Positions 16,958 through 24,112 are shown, numbered from the stretch's first letter. The stretch is DNA of 64,000 bases from Pacificimonas sp963710205 (GCA_963710205.1 CAVPZG010000001.1:124001-188000), one strand, 5' to 3'. Numbers and translations are program-made. Notes: generated from the letters alone by a model not told the origin.

Positions 16958-17983
16958 TCACTTGTGAAGGTCGTGGCGTTTCATCGCATGCCGTAACTGG
17001 TCATAGGTCAGCGCCAGCGCGGTGGCGGTCTCCCGCTGGTTGTAACGGCAACGCTCCAGCGCGGCGCTCAGCAGCGATTTTTCGAAATCGGCGACGGCGG
17101 CACGCAGGTCGTCACAGTCCATGTCCTTTGGGGAGGGTAGGGCCGCCGTCGATGCGTCGGCAGGCACGGCGTTCGCGTCCGCCTGCGGCATTGCCACCGG
17201 TCGCCAGGGGGATTCGAACGGATCGAAGCGCAGGTCGCGTACCGGTTCGTCGGCAAACTCGGCGCTGTAAACCGCCCGCTCAACGACGTTCTTCAATTCA
17301 CGCACATTGCCGGGCCAGGGGTAGTTCTGCAGCTTCTCCATTGCCTCCTCGGAAAAACCCGGAAAATTGTCCCAGCCGATCTCGATCGCCATGCGGCCCG
17401 CGAAATGATTGGCGAGATCCATGATATCGCCGCCGCGCACGCGCAGCGGCGGCAGCGTCACGACCTCAAAGCTCAGCCGGTCGAGAAGGTCGGCGCGGAA
17501 GGTGCCCTCCGCCGCCATTCCGGGCAGGTCCGCATTGGTCGCGCCGACAATACGCACGTCGACATTGCGCACTTCGTTCGACCCCAGCCTCGTCAACTCG
17601 CCATATTCGACGACGCGCAGCAGGCGCTCCTGCGCGGGCGCGCTCAGCGTTCCAAGCTCGTCCAGGAACAGGGTTCCCGTGTCCGCTTCCTCGAACCGCC
17701 CCGCCCTTCCCTTTGTCGCACCGGTGAAGGCACCCGGCTCGTAACCGAACAGTTCGGCATCAAGCAGATTTTCCGGCAAGGCGGCGCAGTTTACCGTCAC
17801 GAGCGGCGCATCCCAGCGATTGGACAGCCGGTGCAGACGCTCGGCGACCAGTTCCTTGCCGGTACCCCGCTCGCCGATCACCAGCACGGAACGGTCAAGC
17901 GCAGCCGCCCGTGAGGCCCTTTCGATGGCGTCGAGGAGGACCGTCGATTGCCCGACAAGTGTCGTACCCTGTTTCATCGCCAA
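16958..17983 (-). CDS. pspF: Psp operon transcriptional activator PspF
   Basis: A 341-residue sigma-54 activator without an N-terminal receiver domain, as typical for PspF. Seen: Walker A GERGTGKE at residues 37-44, the sigma-54 contact loop GAFTGA at 84-89, Walker B TLFLDE at 104-109, the sensor region RLGSNEVRNVDVRIVGATN, and NYPWPGNVRELKNVVERAVY near 226-245. A variable linker is followed by a Fis-type helix-turn-helix (about 300-341). PspF drives the divergent psp operon and is held inactive by PspA. It is transcribed away from the operon, sharing a 190-base control region with it. Confidence 0.95.
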   Translation of the reverse strand: MAMKQGTTLVGQSTVLLDAIERASRAAALDRSVLVIGERGTGKELVAERLHRLSNRWDAPLVTVNCAALPENLLDAELFGYEPGAFTGATKGRAGRFEEADTGTLFLDELGTLSAPAQERLLRVVEYGELTRLGSNEVRNVDVRIVGATNADLPGMAAEGTFRADLLDRLSFEVVTLPPLRVRGGDIMDLANHFAGRMAIEIGWDNFPGFSEEAMEKLQNYPWPGNVRELKNVVERAVYSAEFADEPVRDLRFDPFESPWRPVAMPQADANAVPADASTAALPSPKDMDCDDLRAAVADFEKSLLSAALERCRYNQRETATALALTYDQLRHAMKRHDLHK

Positions 17984-18023
17984 CAGTTAGTATATTTTCC
18001 CAATGTTTTGCAAATTAATCCTG

Positions 18024-18056
18024 CGTTCAGATATCATCATGAATGCCAACTGAACG
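18024..18056. promoter_or_regulatory. Candidate PspF upstream activating sequence
   Basis: An inverted pair, CGTTCAG at 18024-18030 and CTGAACG at 18050-18056, lies about 104 and 72 bases upstream of the predicted start of the psp transcript (near 18128). In E. coli the PspF sites occupy roughly -126 to -80, so the position fits an enhancer. The sequence itself does not obviously match the E. coli sites, so this is inference from symmetry and spacing. Confidence 0.4.
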
Positions 18057-18058
18057 GA

Positions 18059-18071
18059 TATATTATTGATT
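18059..18071 (-). promoter_or_regulatory. Candidate IHF site
   Basis: The plus-strand sequence TATATTATTGATT matches the reverse of the IHF consensus WATCAANNNNTTR with one mismatch. It lies in a markedly AT-rich stretch between the candidate enhancer and the -24/-12 promoter, where IHF bends DNA in the E. coli psp promoter. Confidence 0.4.
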
Positions 18072-18101
18072 TATCTCACTTTTCACGAAATTCGGCAAAA
18101 C

Positions 18102-18117
18102 TGGCACGGGGGTTGCT
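18102..18117 (+). promoter_or_regulatory. Sigma-54 (-24/-12) promoter of the psp operon
   Basis: TGGCAC-N5-TTGCT matches the sigma-54 consensus TGGCAC-N5-TTGCW exactly, with GG and GC in the invariant positions. It lies between the divergent pspF and the first psp gene, 57 bases before that ATG, and predicts a transcript start near 18128. A PspF-dependent promoter is what the context demands. Confidence 0.9.
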
Positions 18118-18173
18118 AGATACCGGGCAACGATAAGAACAACATCGCAGCACAGACAAAAAGGAGCCAGACA

Positions 18174-18365
18174 ATGTTCAACAACGGAAACGACACCAAC
18201 ATCCTCCGCAGCATGATCGGCATGATCGGCGCAGCCGCTCTCACCGCAACGATCTTCTACGGCACGGCCGGCCCCGATCCGATGGGCAAGGACAAGGCCG
18301 AATATTACCAGACCGCACAGGTTCAGATTGCGGCAAACCCATCGGTCAGCAGCATTGTTGCCTGA
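18174..18365 (+). CDS. Small membrane protein, first gene of the psp operon
   Basis: A 63-residue protein preceded by AAGGAG 8 bases upstream and therefore clearly translated. Residues 11-30 (LRSMIGMIGAAALTATIFYG) form one membrane helix; the remainder is polar. I do not recognise it as PspD, PspE or PspG. Being the first gene after the sigma-54 promoter, it should be the earliest product of the response. The C-terminal tail AANPSVSSIVA has no evident motif. Confidence 0.8.
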   Translation: MFNNGNDTNILRSMIGMIGAAALTATIFYGTAGPDPMGKDKAEYYQTAQVQIAANPSVSSIVA

Positions 18366-18371
18366 CCCGGA

Positions 18372-18420
18372 AGCGGCGGGGCCGAAACACTCCCCCTGTT
18401 AAGTCCCCGGACCCGCCGCT
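18372..18420 (+). other. Inverted repeat between the first psp gene and pspA
   Basis: AGCGGCGGG at 18372-18380 and CCCGCCGCT at 18412-18420 are perfect complements around a 31-base loop and have no T-run after them. It could be a partial terminator or an RNA-processing/stability element that sets PspA level relative to the upstream gene. Confidence 0.5.
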
Positions 18421-18456
18421 CCAAACTCGACAGTTCAACAACACAAGGTATTCATC

Positions 18457-19143
18457 ATGGGCATTTTCTCCCGCACCCGCGACATCGTCGCCGCCAACGT
18501 CACCGACCTTCTCGACAAGGCCGAAGACCCGGCGAAGATGATCCGCATGATCATCATGGAGATGGAAGAAACGCTCGTGGAGGTTCGCGCCTCCGCCGCG
18601 CGCACCATCGCCGACCAGAAAGAGCTGCGCCGTTCCATCATCAAGCTGGAACAGGCCGCCGTCACCTGGTCGGAAAAGGCGGAACTCGCCCTTTCCAAGG
18701 ACCGTGAGGATCTCGCCAAGGCCGCCCTTCTGGAAAAACAGAAGGCCGCGGGGGGCGCCTCGCAGTTGCAGGCCGAAGTCGACCTTCTCGGCGACTCGCT
18801 CGGAACTTATGAGGAGGATATCCAGAAGCTGGAAGGCAAGCTGCGCGAGGCCCGCGCCCGCCAGGGTGCACTGCTCCAGCGCCTTGAAACCGCCAACAAC
18901 CGCGTTCGCGTCCGCAGCCTGCTGCGCGGCGGCAAGACACAGGAAGCGTTCAGCCGCTTCGACGTTCTCGAACGCCGCGTCGACGATGCCGAAGGCCGCG
19001 CCGACGCCTGGACGCTGGGCGAACCCGAAAGCCTGGAGGACAAGTTCGCCGCGCTCACCGCAGACGACGCTGTCGAAGCGGAGCTCGCGCAAATGAAAAA
19101 CCGGCTGACGCACCAGAAGCCCGTCGAAGCCAAGGAGGATTAA
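18457..19143 (+). CDS. pspA: Phage shock protein A
   Basis: A 228-residue ESCRT-III-like protein. The amphipathic N-terminal helix MGIFSRTRDIVAANVTDLL is followed by DPAKMIRMIIMEMEETLVEVR, the classical PspA N-terminal block, and then a continuous coiled coil to about residue 215. In family members PspA binds and inhibits PspF, and under envelope stress oligomerises on the inner membrane via PspB/PspC. The length matches E. coli PspA (222). pspB follows after 3 bases. Confidence 0.97.
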   Translation: MGIFSRTRDIVAANVTDLLDKAEDPAKMIRMIIMEMEETLVEVRASAARTIADQKELRRSIIKLEQAAVTWSEKAELALSKDREDLAKAALLEKQKAAGGASQLQAEVDLLGDSLGTYEEDIQKLEGKLREARARQGALLQRLETANNRVRVRSLLRGGKTQEAFSRFDVLERRVDDAEGRADAWTLGEPESLEDKFAALTADDAVEAELAQMKNRLTHQKPVEAKED

Positions 19144-19146
19144 GTC

Positions 19147-19437
19147 ATGGACTTCACCACAATCGGGGTCATGCTGATCCTCTTCGTCGTCCTTCCTTCC
19201 ATCATCCTGCACCACATCACGCAGTGGAAGAAAGGCCGGTCGATTTCAGGAGATGACGAGCAGCTGCTCGACGACCTTTACCATACCGCCCAGCGTCTCG
19301 ATGACCGGCTGGTCAGCATCGAACGCATCATGGATGTCGACAATCCCGACTGGCGGCGGCTCGCCGCGCCGGAACCGCGCGATACGCTCGACAGCAAAAT
19401 CGAAGACCGCAGCGCAAGCCTCAGGAGGGTATCATGA
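19147..19437 (+). CDS. pspB: Phage shock protein B
   Basis: A 96-residue protein with one N-terminal membrane helix (about 6-24), then QWKKGRSISGDDEQLL and a coiled coil DDRLVSIERIMDVDNPDWRR (residues 52-71), the conserved PspB ending. A 25-residue extension follows that is absent from E. coli PspB (74 residues). PspB with PspC senses envelope stress and recruits PspA. Its stop overlaps the pspC ATG (ATGA). The LVSIERI core is the motif repeated in the six small proteins downstream. Confidence 0.95.
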   Translation: MDFTTIGVMLILFVVLPSIILHHITQWKKGRSISGDDEQLLDDLYHTAQRLDDRLVSIERIMDVDNPDWRRLAAPEPRDTLDSKIEDRSASLRRVS

Positions 19438-19817
19438 GAAGCATCAACAACCGTTTTTACCGCAATAAACGCGATGGCAAATTCCTGGGCATCTGCTCCG
19501 GCCTTGCGGATTATACCGGTGTCGAAGCCGTCTGGTGGCGTGTCGGGGCGGTGGTTGCGACTTTCGCGACCTTCCCCATCATTCCCTTCGTCTATCTGGT
19601 GACCGCCATGGTTTCCGAAAAACGCCCGAACGAGCTTTATCGCGATTACCGCGACCCTGAGACGGAAAAGTTCGAGCGGCAGACCCGCCGCGCGCCGCAG
19701 CGGTCGATCCGCGACGTGCACAGCCGCTTCCGCGCGCTCGACCGCCGCCTTTCCGACATCGAACGCGGTGTCACCACCCAGAATACCGGCCTGGCCCGCG
19801 AGATCGACGCGCTTTGA
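19434..19817 (+). CDS. pspC: Phage shock protein C with extended tail
   Basis: A 127-residue PspC-domain protein. The PspC core spans about residues 5-62: FYRNKRDGKFLGICSGLADY, TGVEAVWWRVGAV and the membrane helix PIIPFVYLVTAMV. After it comes a basic linker and a coiled-coil tail (RFRALDRRLSDIERG, then LAREIDAL at the end). That tail matches the endings of the six downstream small proteins, which read L-x-x-R-h-x-x-L-E-R-I and then a D/E-I-D-x-L. The usual PspC C-terminal leucine zipper has apparently taken the same form as the array motif. Confidence 0.95.
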   Translation: MRSINNRFYRNKRDGKFLGICSGLADYTGVEAVWWRVGAVVATFATFPIIPFVYLVTAMVSEKRPNELYRDYRDPETEKFERQTRRAPQRSIRDVHSRFRALDRRLSDIERGVTTQNTGLAREIDAL

Positions 19818-19847
19818 GACCGGCAGCTTAATCAAAGGGGAAATATC

Positions 19848-20153
19848 ATGGATTGGGGTTCACCCGCCTTCGTCATCGCGATCATCGCCGTCTGCGGCGC
19901 GATCACGCTCGCCAGGAACTGGATACAGGCAAAGCATGGCTATGAACTCGACGACGACTGGGGCGGAAAGTCGAAGAAGACCGGCACGCCCGAGGCCGAT
20001 CGCAAGATCGAGTTGCTGACGAACGAAAATGGCGCTCTCAAGGGTCAGATTTCACGCCTCGAGGAACGTCTGAGCGTGCTTGAGCGCATCGCGACCGACC
20101 CCTCCAAGCGCCTGTCCGATGAAATCGACGCGCTGAGCCAGGCAGACCGGTGA
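19848..20153 (+). CDS. PspB-like small membrane coiled-coil protein 1
   Basis: A 101-residue protein with one membrane helix (about residues 6-23), a juxtamembrane NWIQAKHGYELDDDWGG, a charged linker and a coiled coil from residue 50: IELLTNENGALKGQISRL, then LEERLSVLERIATD and LSDEIDALS. It has its own ribosome binding site (AAAGGGGAAAT) and starts 30 bases after pspC, the only real gap in the array. Residues 24-40 resemble those of protein 4 (NGYPLDGSWGQ), so the two form one sub-type. No domain other than the PspB-like helix-coil plan is recognised. Confidence 0.85.
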   Translation: MDWGSPAFVIAIIAVCGAITLARNWIQAKHGYELDDDWGGKSKKTGTPEADRKIELLTNENGALKGQISRLEERLSVLERIATDPSKRLSDEIDALSQADR

Positions 20154-20437
20154 TGGAGGGCTGGGCATTCATCCTCATGCTGCTGATCTGCGTCGGGCTA
20201 CCGGTCACGCTCGGCATCGGCGCGGGGATCTTCAAGCAATGGACCAGGCTGAAGGAAAGGCAGCTCGAACTCGCCGCGCACGCAGCGGCAGACCGGGCAG
20301 CGACGCACGCGGCACAGGTCGAACGGCTGGAACAGCGCATGCGCGTCCTCGAACGCATCGCCACTGACAAGGGCGCGGCGCTCGCCGCGGAAATCGAGGA
20401 TCTGCGCGAAGGCTCAAATGAAGGAAGACCGCAATGA
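20153..20437 (+). CDS. PspB-like small membrane coiled-coil protein 2
   Basis: A 94-residue protein with a membrane helix (about 3-24), then FKQWTRLKERQLELAAHAA, a basic/acidic coil, and the ending LEQRMRVLERIATD with LAAEIEDLR. The ATG at 20153 shares its first base with the stop of protein 1 (TGATG); an in-frame GTG at 20150 is the only alternative start. Juxtamembrane and ending match protein 3 (KRWAQIREKQIEMAAG; LAAEIDDLR), so 2 and 3 are a recent-looking tandem duplication. Confidence 0.85.
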   Translation: MEGWAFILMLLICVGLPVTLGIGAGIFKQWTRLKERQLELAAHAAADRAATHAAQVERLEQRMRVLERIATDKGAALAAEIEDLREGSNEGRPQ

Positions 20438-20712
20438 ACGAGAATATGGCTGTCGTCTTTATCAGCGTCACGATCCTCGTTGGCCTGTGGGGCATCGTCG
20501 ACAGCGTTCTGAAACGCTGGGCTCAGATTCGCGAAAAGCAGATCGAGATGGCTGCGGGTCATCATGCCGAGCGGAGCGCGCGTCAGGATGACCTCGTGCA
20601 GGAGCTGGCGCTGCGCGTCCAGGTCCTGGAGCGTATCGTCACCGACCGTTCCACCACCCTTGCCGCCGAGATCGACGATCTGCGCGGCAGCGACGAAAGG
20701 AAACCCAATTGA
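20434..20712 (+). CDS. PspB-like small membrane coiled-coil protein 3
   Basis: A 92-residue protein with a membrane helix (about 5-24, VVFISVTILVGLWGIVDSVL), the juxtamembrane KRWAQIREKQIEMAAG and the ending LALRVQVLERIVTD with LAAEIDDLRG. It is the closest relative of protein 2 in the array. Start and stop overlap its neighbours by four bases (ATGA) and one base (TGATG). Confidence 0.85.
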   Translation: MNENMAVVFISVTILVGLWGIVDSVLKRWAQIREKQIEMAAGHHAERSARQDDLVQELALRVQVLERIVTDRSTTLAAEIDDLRGSDERKPN

Positions 20713-21047
20713 TGGACCCGACAACCGTCATCGTCCCCAACCTGCCCTGGATCATCGCGGGCGGCATGCTGCTCGGCGCGGCCGCCATCGGCGGCTGGGT
20801 CATCACGACCTGGATGCGAATCAAGAATGGCTATCCGCTCGACGGCAGCTGGGGCCAGGCGCTGCATCCCAAGGTTTCGACCGAGGAGCGCGAGCGCATC
20901 ACCATGCTGACGCAGGAAAACGCGCAGCTGCGCGCCCAGCTTGGCAGCGTCACCGACCGGCTGGAAACCGTGGAGCGTATCGTCACCGATGGCGCCCTGC
21001 GTTTGTCGAACGAGATCGACAGTCTGTCGGAAAGAAAAACAAACTGA
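20712..21047 (+). CDS. PspB-like small membrane coiled-coil protein 4
   Basis: A 111-residue protein with a membrane helix (about 12-33, LPWIIAGGMLLGAAAIGGWVIT), a juxtamembrane IKNGYPLDGSWGQ, then ITMLTQENAQLRAQLGSV and the coil VTDRLETVERIVTD with LSNEIDSLS. It is the counterpart of protein 1. The ATG at 20712 shares a base with the preceding stop; an in-frame TTG at 20709 is less likely. Confidence 0.85.
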   Translation: MDPTTVIVPNLPWIIAGGMLLGAAAIGGWVITTWMRIKNGYPLDGSWGQALHPKVSTEERERITMLTQENAQLRAQLGSVTDRLETVERIVTDGALRLSNEIDSLSERKTN

Positions 21048-21280
21048 TGTCGTGGAGTGCGACCATCGTCCTGATCGTGCTGATCGCCGTCGTCGGACGG
21101 ATTGTCATGACCCGTCAGAAGGCCCCGCAGGAGGTCAAGCGGGCGGAAAGCGAAAAGGCTGCGCTCAGGACTGAAATCGCCGAACTCAAGCAGCGTATCG
21201 CCACGCTGGAAACAATCGCCACCGATAAATCGCGCCGCCTGTCCGACCAGATCGACGCGCTGGATGATGGAAAGGAATGA
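21047..21280 (+). CDS. PspB-like small membrane coiled-coil protein 5
   Basis: A 77-residue protein, the shortest of the set: membrane helix (about 2-21, WSATIVLIVLIAVVGRIVM), a short basic linker, and a coil TEIAELKQRIATLETIATD with LSDQIDALDD. The linker seen in the others is nearly absent. ATG at 21047 shares a base with the preceding stop (TGATG), and its own stop overlaps the next start by four bases. Confidence 0.85.
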   Translation: MSWSATIVLIVLIAVVGRIVMTRQKAPQEVKRAESEKAALRTEIAELKQRIATLETIATDKSRRLSDQIDALDDGKE

Positions 21281-21522
21281 ACATGCCGGACCTTGAAACC
21301 ACTTTGGTCGTCGCCGCCAGCGCGCTTTTGTGCGCCGCGCTCATCGCCGGGCTCGCCGCATGGTGCTGGCATGGCTGGCTTGACCTGAAGCGCGCCCAGC
21401 TGACCGCGGCCAGCCTCTCCCCGGACGAGATGGTTCCCAATCCCACGAATCGCATCGAGGTCGCCGACCTGAAGGAACGCGTCCGCAAGCTGGAAGCCAT
21501 CGCCGCGGGCGTCGATTACTAG
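21277..21522 (+). CDS. PspB-like small membrane coiled-coil protein 6
   Basis: An 81-residue protein with a membrane helix (about 9-32, TLVVAASALLCAALIAGLAAWCW) and juxtamembrane HGWLDLKRAQLTAAS, which recalls proteins 2 and 3. The coil is shorter and most divergent: VADLKERVRKLEAIAAG, ending without the E-I-D-x-L box. Two Cys residues lie in the membrane helix. It overlaps protein 5 (ATGA) and is the last gene before a bidirectional hairpin. Confidence 0.82.
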   Translation: MNMPDLETTLVVAASALLCAALIAGLAAWCWHGWLDLKRAQLTAASLSPDEMVPNPTNRIEVADLKERVRKLEAIAAGVDY

Positions 21523-21536
21523 TCTCGCCAGCCAAA

Positions 21537-21570
21537 GCCGTCATTCCCGCGGAAGCGGCGGAATGACGGC
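21537..21570. terminator. REP-like hairpin ending the psp operon
   Basis: GCCGTCATTCC at 21537-21547 and GGAATGACGGC at 21560-21570 are perfect complements with a GC-rich loop. It lies between the convergent psp array and GFA gene and is followed by a pyrimidine-rich TCCTCTTTCT on the + strand, so it may serve as a terminator. The arm sequence GTCATTCC recurs elsewhere in the window. Confidence 0.6.
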
Positions 21571-21580
21571 CATCCTCTTT

Positions 21581-21973
21581 CTACTCCGGGAACCCTGCCA
21601 CGCGCGGCAGGCCATCCTGATGCCGCGTCCATTCCAGTGCGTCGGCGTCATTGATCTGGACCGTCGGCGGAAACGCCCCGGCATCATCCAGCGAAGCCGT
21701 CGTCAGGTCGATCATCCCCTCCAGATAATCCGCCTCGAACGATAACGTCGTCCCGCATGTCCCGCAGAATTTTCGGCTGACGCCCGGCGATGAGGCATAG
21801 CTGGTCGGCGTCCCCTTCAGCCAGCGAAACGCATCCTCTGCAACCATGACATAGCCAACATTCTGTGCGCCCGATGTACCCCGGCAGGTCGCGCAGTTGC
21901 AGATCACGCTGGCGACGGGCTCGCCCGTAAAACGATAGCGGATCGCGCCGCAATGGCAGCCACCATCGGCCAT
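21581..21973 (-). CDS. GFA family protein (CENP-V/GFA domain)
   Basis: A 130-residue zinc-binding protein related to glutathione-dependent formaldehyde-activating enzyme (Gfa). The cysteines are in place: C6 and C8 (GGCHCGAIRY), C25, C27 and C30 (ICNCATCR) and C70/C73 (KFCGTCG), followed by the typical ending with INDADALEWTRHQDGLP. Actual Gfa activity is shown only for few members, so substrate is open. The ATG at 21973 is preceded by GGGAGGG. It is divergent from ccmF, 60 bases apart. Confidence 0.93.
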   Translation of the reverse strand: MADGGCHCGAIRYRFTGEPVASVICNCATCRGTSGAQNVGYVMVAEDAFRWLKGTPTSYASSPGVSRKFCGTCGTTLSFEADYLEGMIDLTTASLDDAGAFPPTVQINDADALEWTRHQDGLPRVAGFPE

Positions 21974-22033
21974 TTTGTCCCTCCCCACGAAAAGCCGCTG
22001 CAACTTATCGCGCGCCCCTGCTAAGACAAGATC

Positions 22034-24112
22034 ATGATCCCCGAACTCGGACATTTCGCGCTCTGGCTCGCCGCCGCGCTCGCCCTCGCACAGTTGGTGG
22101 GCGGCGCATGGATCATGCGACGCGCGGGCGAAAGCGAAGCCCTGCGCCTGCTCGTTCCCGCCGCCGTTGCGCAGGGCCTTCTGTGCCTCGCTTCCTTTCT
22201 CGCGCTGATCTACGCCTTCGCCATCAGCGACTTTTCGGTCGAGCTGGTGGTCACCAACAGCCACACGATGAAGCCCTGGCTTTACAAACTGTCGGGTGCC
22301 TGGGCGAACCATGAGGGGTCCATGCTGCTCTGGGTCATGGTGCTCGCCGTGTTCGCCGCCATCGCCGCTCTCCGCGTGAACGCGCTTGGCCCCCGCTTTC
22401 GTGCGCGCCTCATTCAAACGACGGGGGCACTGTCGCTCGGCTTTTACGCCTACCTCCTCATTTCCTCGAATCCGTTCACGCGCGCGTTTCCCGCGCCAAC
22501 CGAAGGCAACGGCCTCAACCCGCTCCTGCAGGACCCCGGTCTCGCCTTCCACCCGCCGCTTCTCTATCTCGGCTATGTCGGCCTCAGCATCGCCTTCGCC
22601 TTTGCCGTCGCCGCCCTCATCGAGCGCCAGGTCGGGCCCTTGTGGGCGCGCACCGTCAAGCCGTGGGTGCTGGCCGCCTGGGCGTTCCTGACCGCAGGCA
22701 TAACGCTCGGCAGTTTCTGGGCCTATTATGAGCTTGGCTGGGGCGGCTGGTGGTTCTGGGATCCGGTCGAGAACGCCTCCCTCATGCCCTGGCTGGCGGC
22801 CACCGCACTGTTCCATTCGACGGGCGTTCTTGCAAAACGCGACGCGCTCAGAAACTGGACGATCCTGCTCGCCGTCGCTGCCTTCAGCTTTTCGATGATC
22901 GGCACATTCATCGTCCGCTCGGGGCTTCTGACCAGCGTCCACGCCTTCGCGGTCGATCCGGAGCGCGGTCTGTTCCTCCTCATCCTCCTCGGACTCTATG
23001 TCGGCGGCGCACTGACGCTCTACGCCTTTCGCGCCAGTACGGTCACGGCGGGCGCGGGTTTCCGCCTGTTCAGCCGGGAGGGCGCGCTCGTGATCAACAA
23101 CCTCCTCCTGTCCGCCATCCTCGGCGTCGTCTTCATCGGCACGCTGTATCCGCCCGCCCTCGAAGGGGTCACGGGCGAACGCGTCTCCGTCGGCCCGCCC
23201 TATTTCGAAACCGCGCTCATCCCGCTCATCCTGCCGCTTCTCGCGATCATGGCGATCGGCCCGTGGCTTCGCTGGAAGCGGGCAGGCGCCAGCGCCCGGC
23301 TCCGGCGAAATGCGATTGTGGCCGCAATAGCTGCCGCCGTCCTGACGATCATCGCCATTGCCTTTGGCCTCAAAAGCGCGCTTGCCCTTTTCGGTGTGGC
23401 ACTCGCGGGCTGGCTCGCCATGGCAAGCCTGATGATCCTGCGCGGCGCACGCAGCGCCGAAACCGTCGGCACGGCGCTTTCGCATTTCGGCATCGCCGTC
23501 ATGACGCTCGGCGTCAGCGTCAGCGCCGCCGGGTCAGTGGAGCGCATCGTCAGCCTGCAGCCCGGCCAGAGCACGGACATGGCCGGGTTCACCGCGGAAC
23601 TCCTGACCGTCGAACCGACCGCCGGGGAGAATTATACCAGTATCATGGCAGCCCTTTCCATCACGCGCGGCGATGACAGCTATATGCTGTTCCCGGAGCG
23701 GCGGGCCTTCATCACGCCGACGCAGGTGACCACGGAAACGGACATCCTGCCGCTCTGGACCGGCAATCTCTACGCCGTGATTGGCGAGGGGTCGGGAGAC
23801 GGCAGCTGGCAGGTCCGCCTGAACTGGCAGCCGCTCATCGCGCTGATCTGGGTCGGCGGATTGCTGGCGGCGACGGGCGGGCTGGTGGCCCTGTTCGGGG
23901 GCGTCAGGCAGCGCGCGCATGACCGCGTGCAGGCACCGCCGCTTCGCCAGCGGGAGGTGCGGCATGAAACGCATCGCCCTCATCGTGCCTCTGGCGCTGT
24001 TCATCACATTCGCGATCGTTGCGATCAGCGGACTGAATTCGGAACCGAACCGCCCCATCGAATCCCACATGATCGGCCAGTCCGTGCCCGATTTCGAATT
24101 GCCCGGGCTTGA
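22034..24112 (+). CDS. ccmF: Cytochrome c haem lyase subunit CcmF, with aberrant C-terminus
   Basis: A 692-residue multispanning protein that ligates haem to apocytochrome c together with CcmH. The WWD haem motif GWGGWWFWDPVENASLMPWLAA is split here as GWGGWWFWDPVENAS near residues 235-249, and conserved histidines are seen in NSHTMKPWL, FHPPLLYLGYVG and FHSTGVLAKR. The last 45 or so residues, after ALFGGVRQ, are Arg/His rich and overlap ccmG by 149 bases, which is atypical. Restoring one G to the G5 run at 23897-23901 would end the protein at a TGA at 23920-23922, where an ATGA junction with an upstream ATG of the ccmG frame exists. The core of the enzyme is complete. ccmA-E are not in the window. 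Confidence 0.93.
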   Translation: MIPELGHFALWLAAALALAQLVGGAWIMRRAGESEALRLLVPAAVAQGLLCLASFLALIYAFAISDFSVELVVTNSHTMKPWLYKLSGAWANHEGSMLLWVMVLAVFAAIAALRVNALGPRFRARLIQTTGALSLGFYAYLLISSNPFTRAFPAPTEGNGLNPLLQDPGLAFHPPLLYLGYVGLSIAFAFAVAALIERQVGPLWARTVKPWVLAAWAFLTAGITLGSFWAYYELGWGGWWFWDPVENASLMPWLAATALFHSTGVLAKRDALRNWTILLAVAAFSFSMIGTFIVRSGLLTSVHAFAVDPERGLFLLILLGLYVGGALTLYAFRASTVTAGAGFRLFSREGALVINNLLLSAILGVVFIGTLYPPALEGVTGERVSVGPPYFETALIPLILPLLAIMAIGPWLRWKRAGASARLRRNAIVAAIAAAVLTIIAIAFGLKSALALFGVALAGWLAMASLMILRGARSAETVGTALSHFGIAVMTLGVSVSAAGSVERIVSLQPGQSTDMAGFTAELLTVEPTAGENYTSIMAALSITRGDDSYMLFPERRAFITPTQVTTETDILPLWTGNLYAVIGEGSGDGSWQVRLNWQPLIALIWVGGLLAATGGLVALFGGVRQRAHDRVQAPPLRQREVRHETHRPHRASGAVHHIRDRCDQRTEFGTEPPHRIPHDRPVRARFRIARA

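Noticed and set aside
21973..23485. A long open frame on the minus strand opposite ccmF, in phase with the GFA gene
   Set aside because: The translation is rich in Arg, Asp, Glu, Gly and His with no recognisable domain, typical of the antisense of a GC-rich gene. The opposing ccmF frame is well conserved. Only the last 130 codons, the GFA protein, are real.
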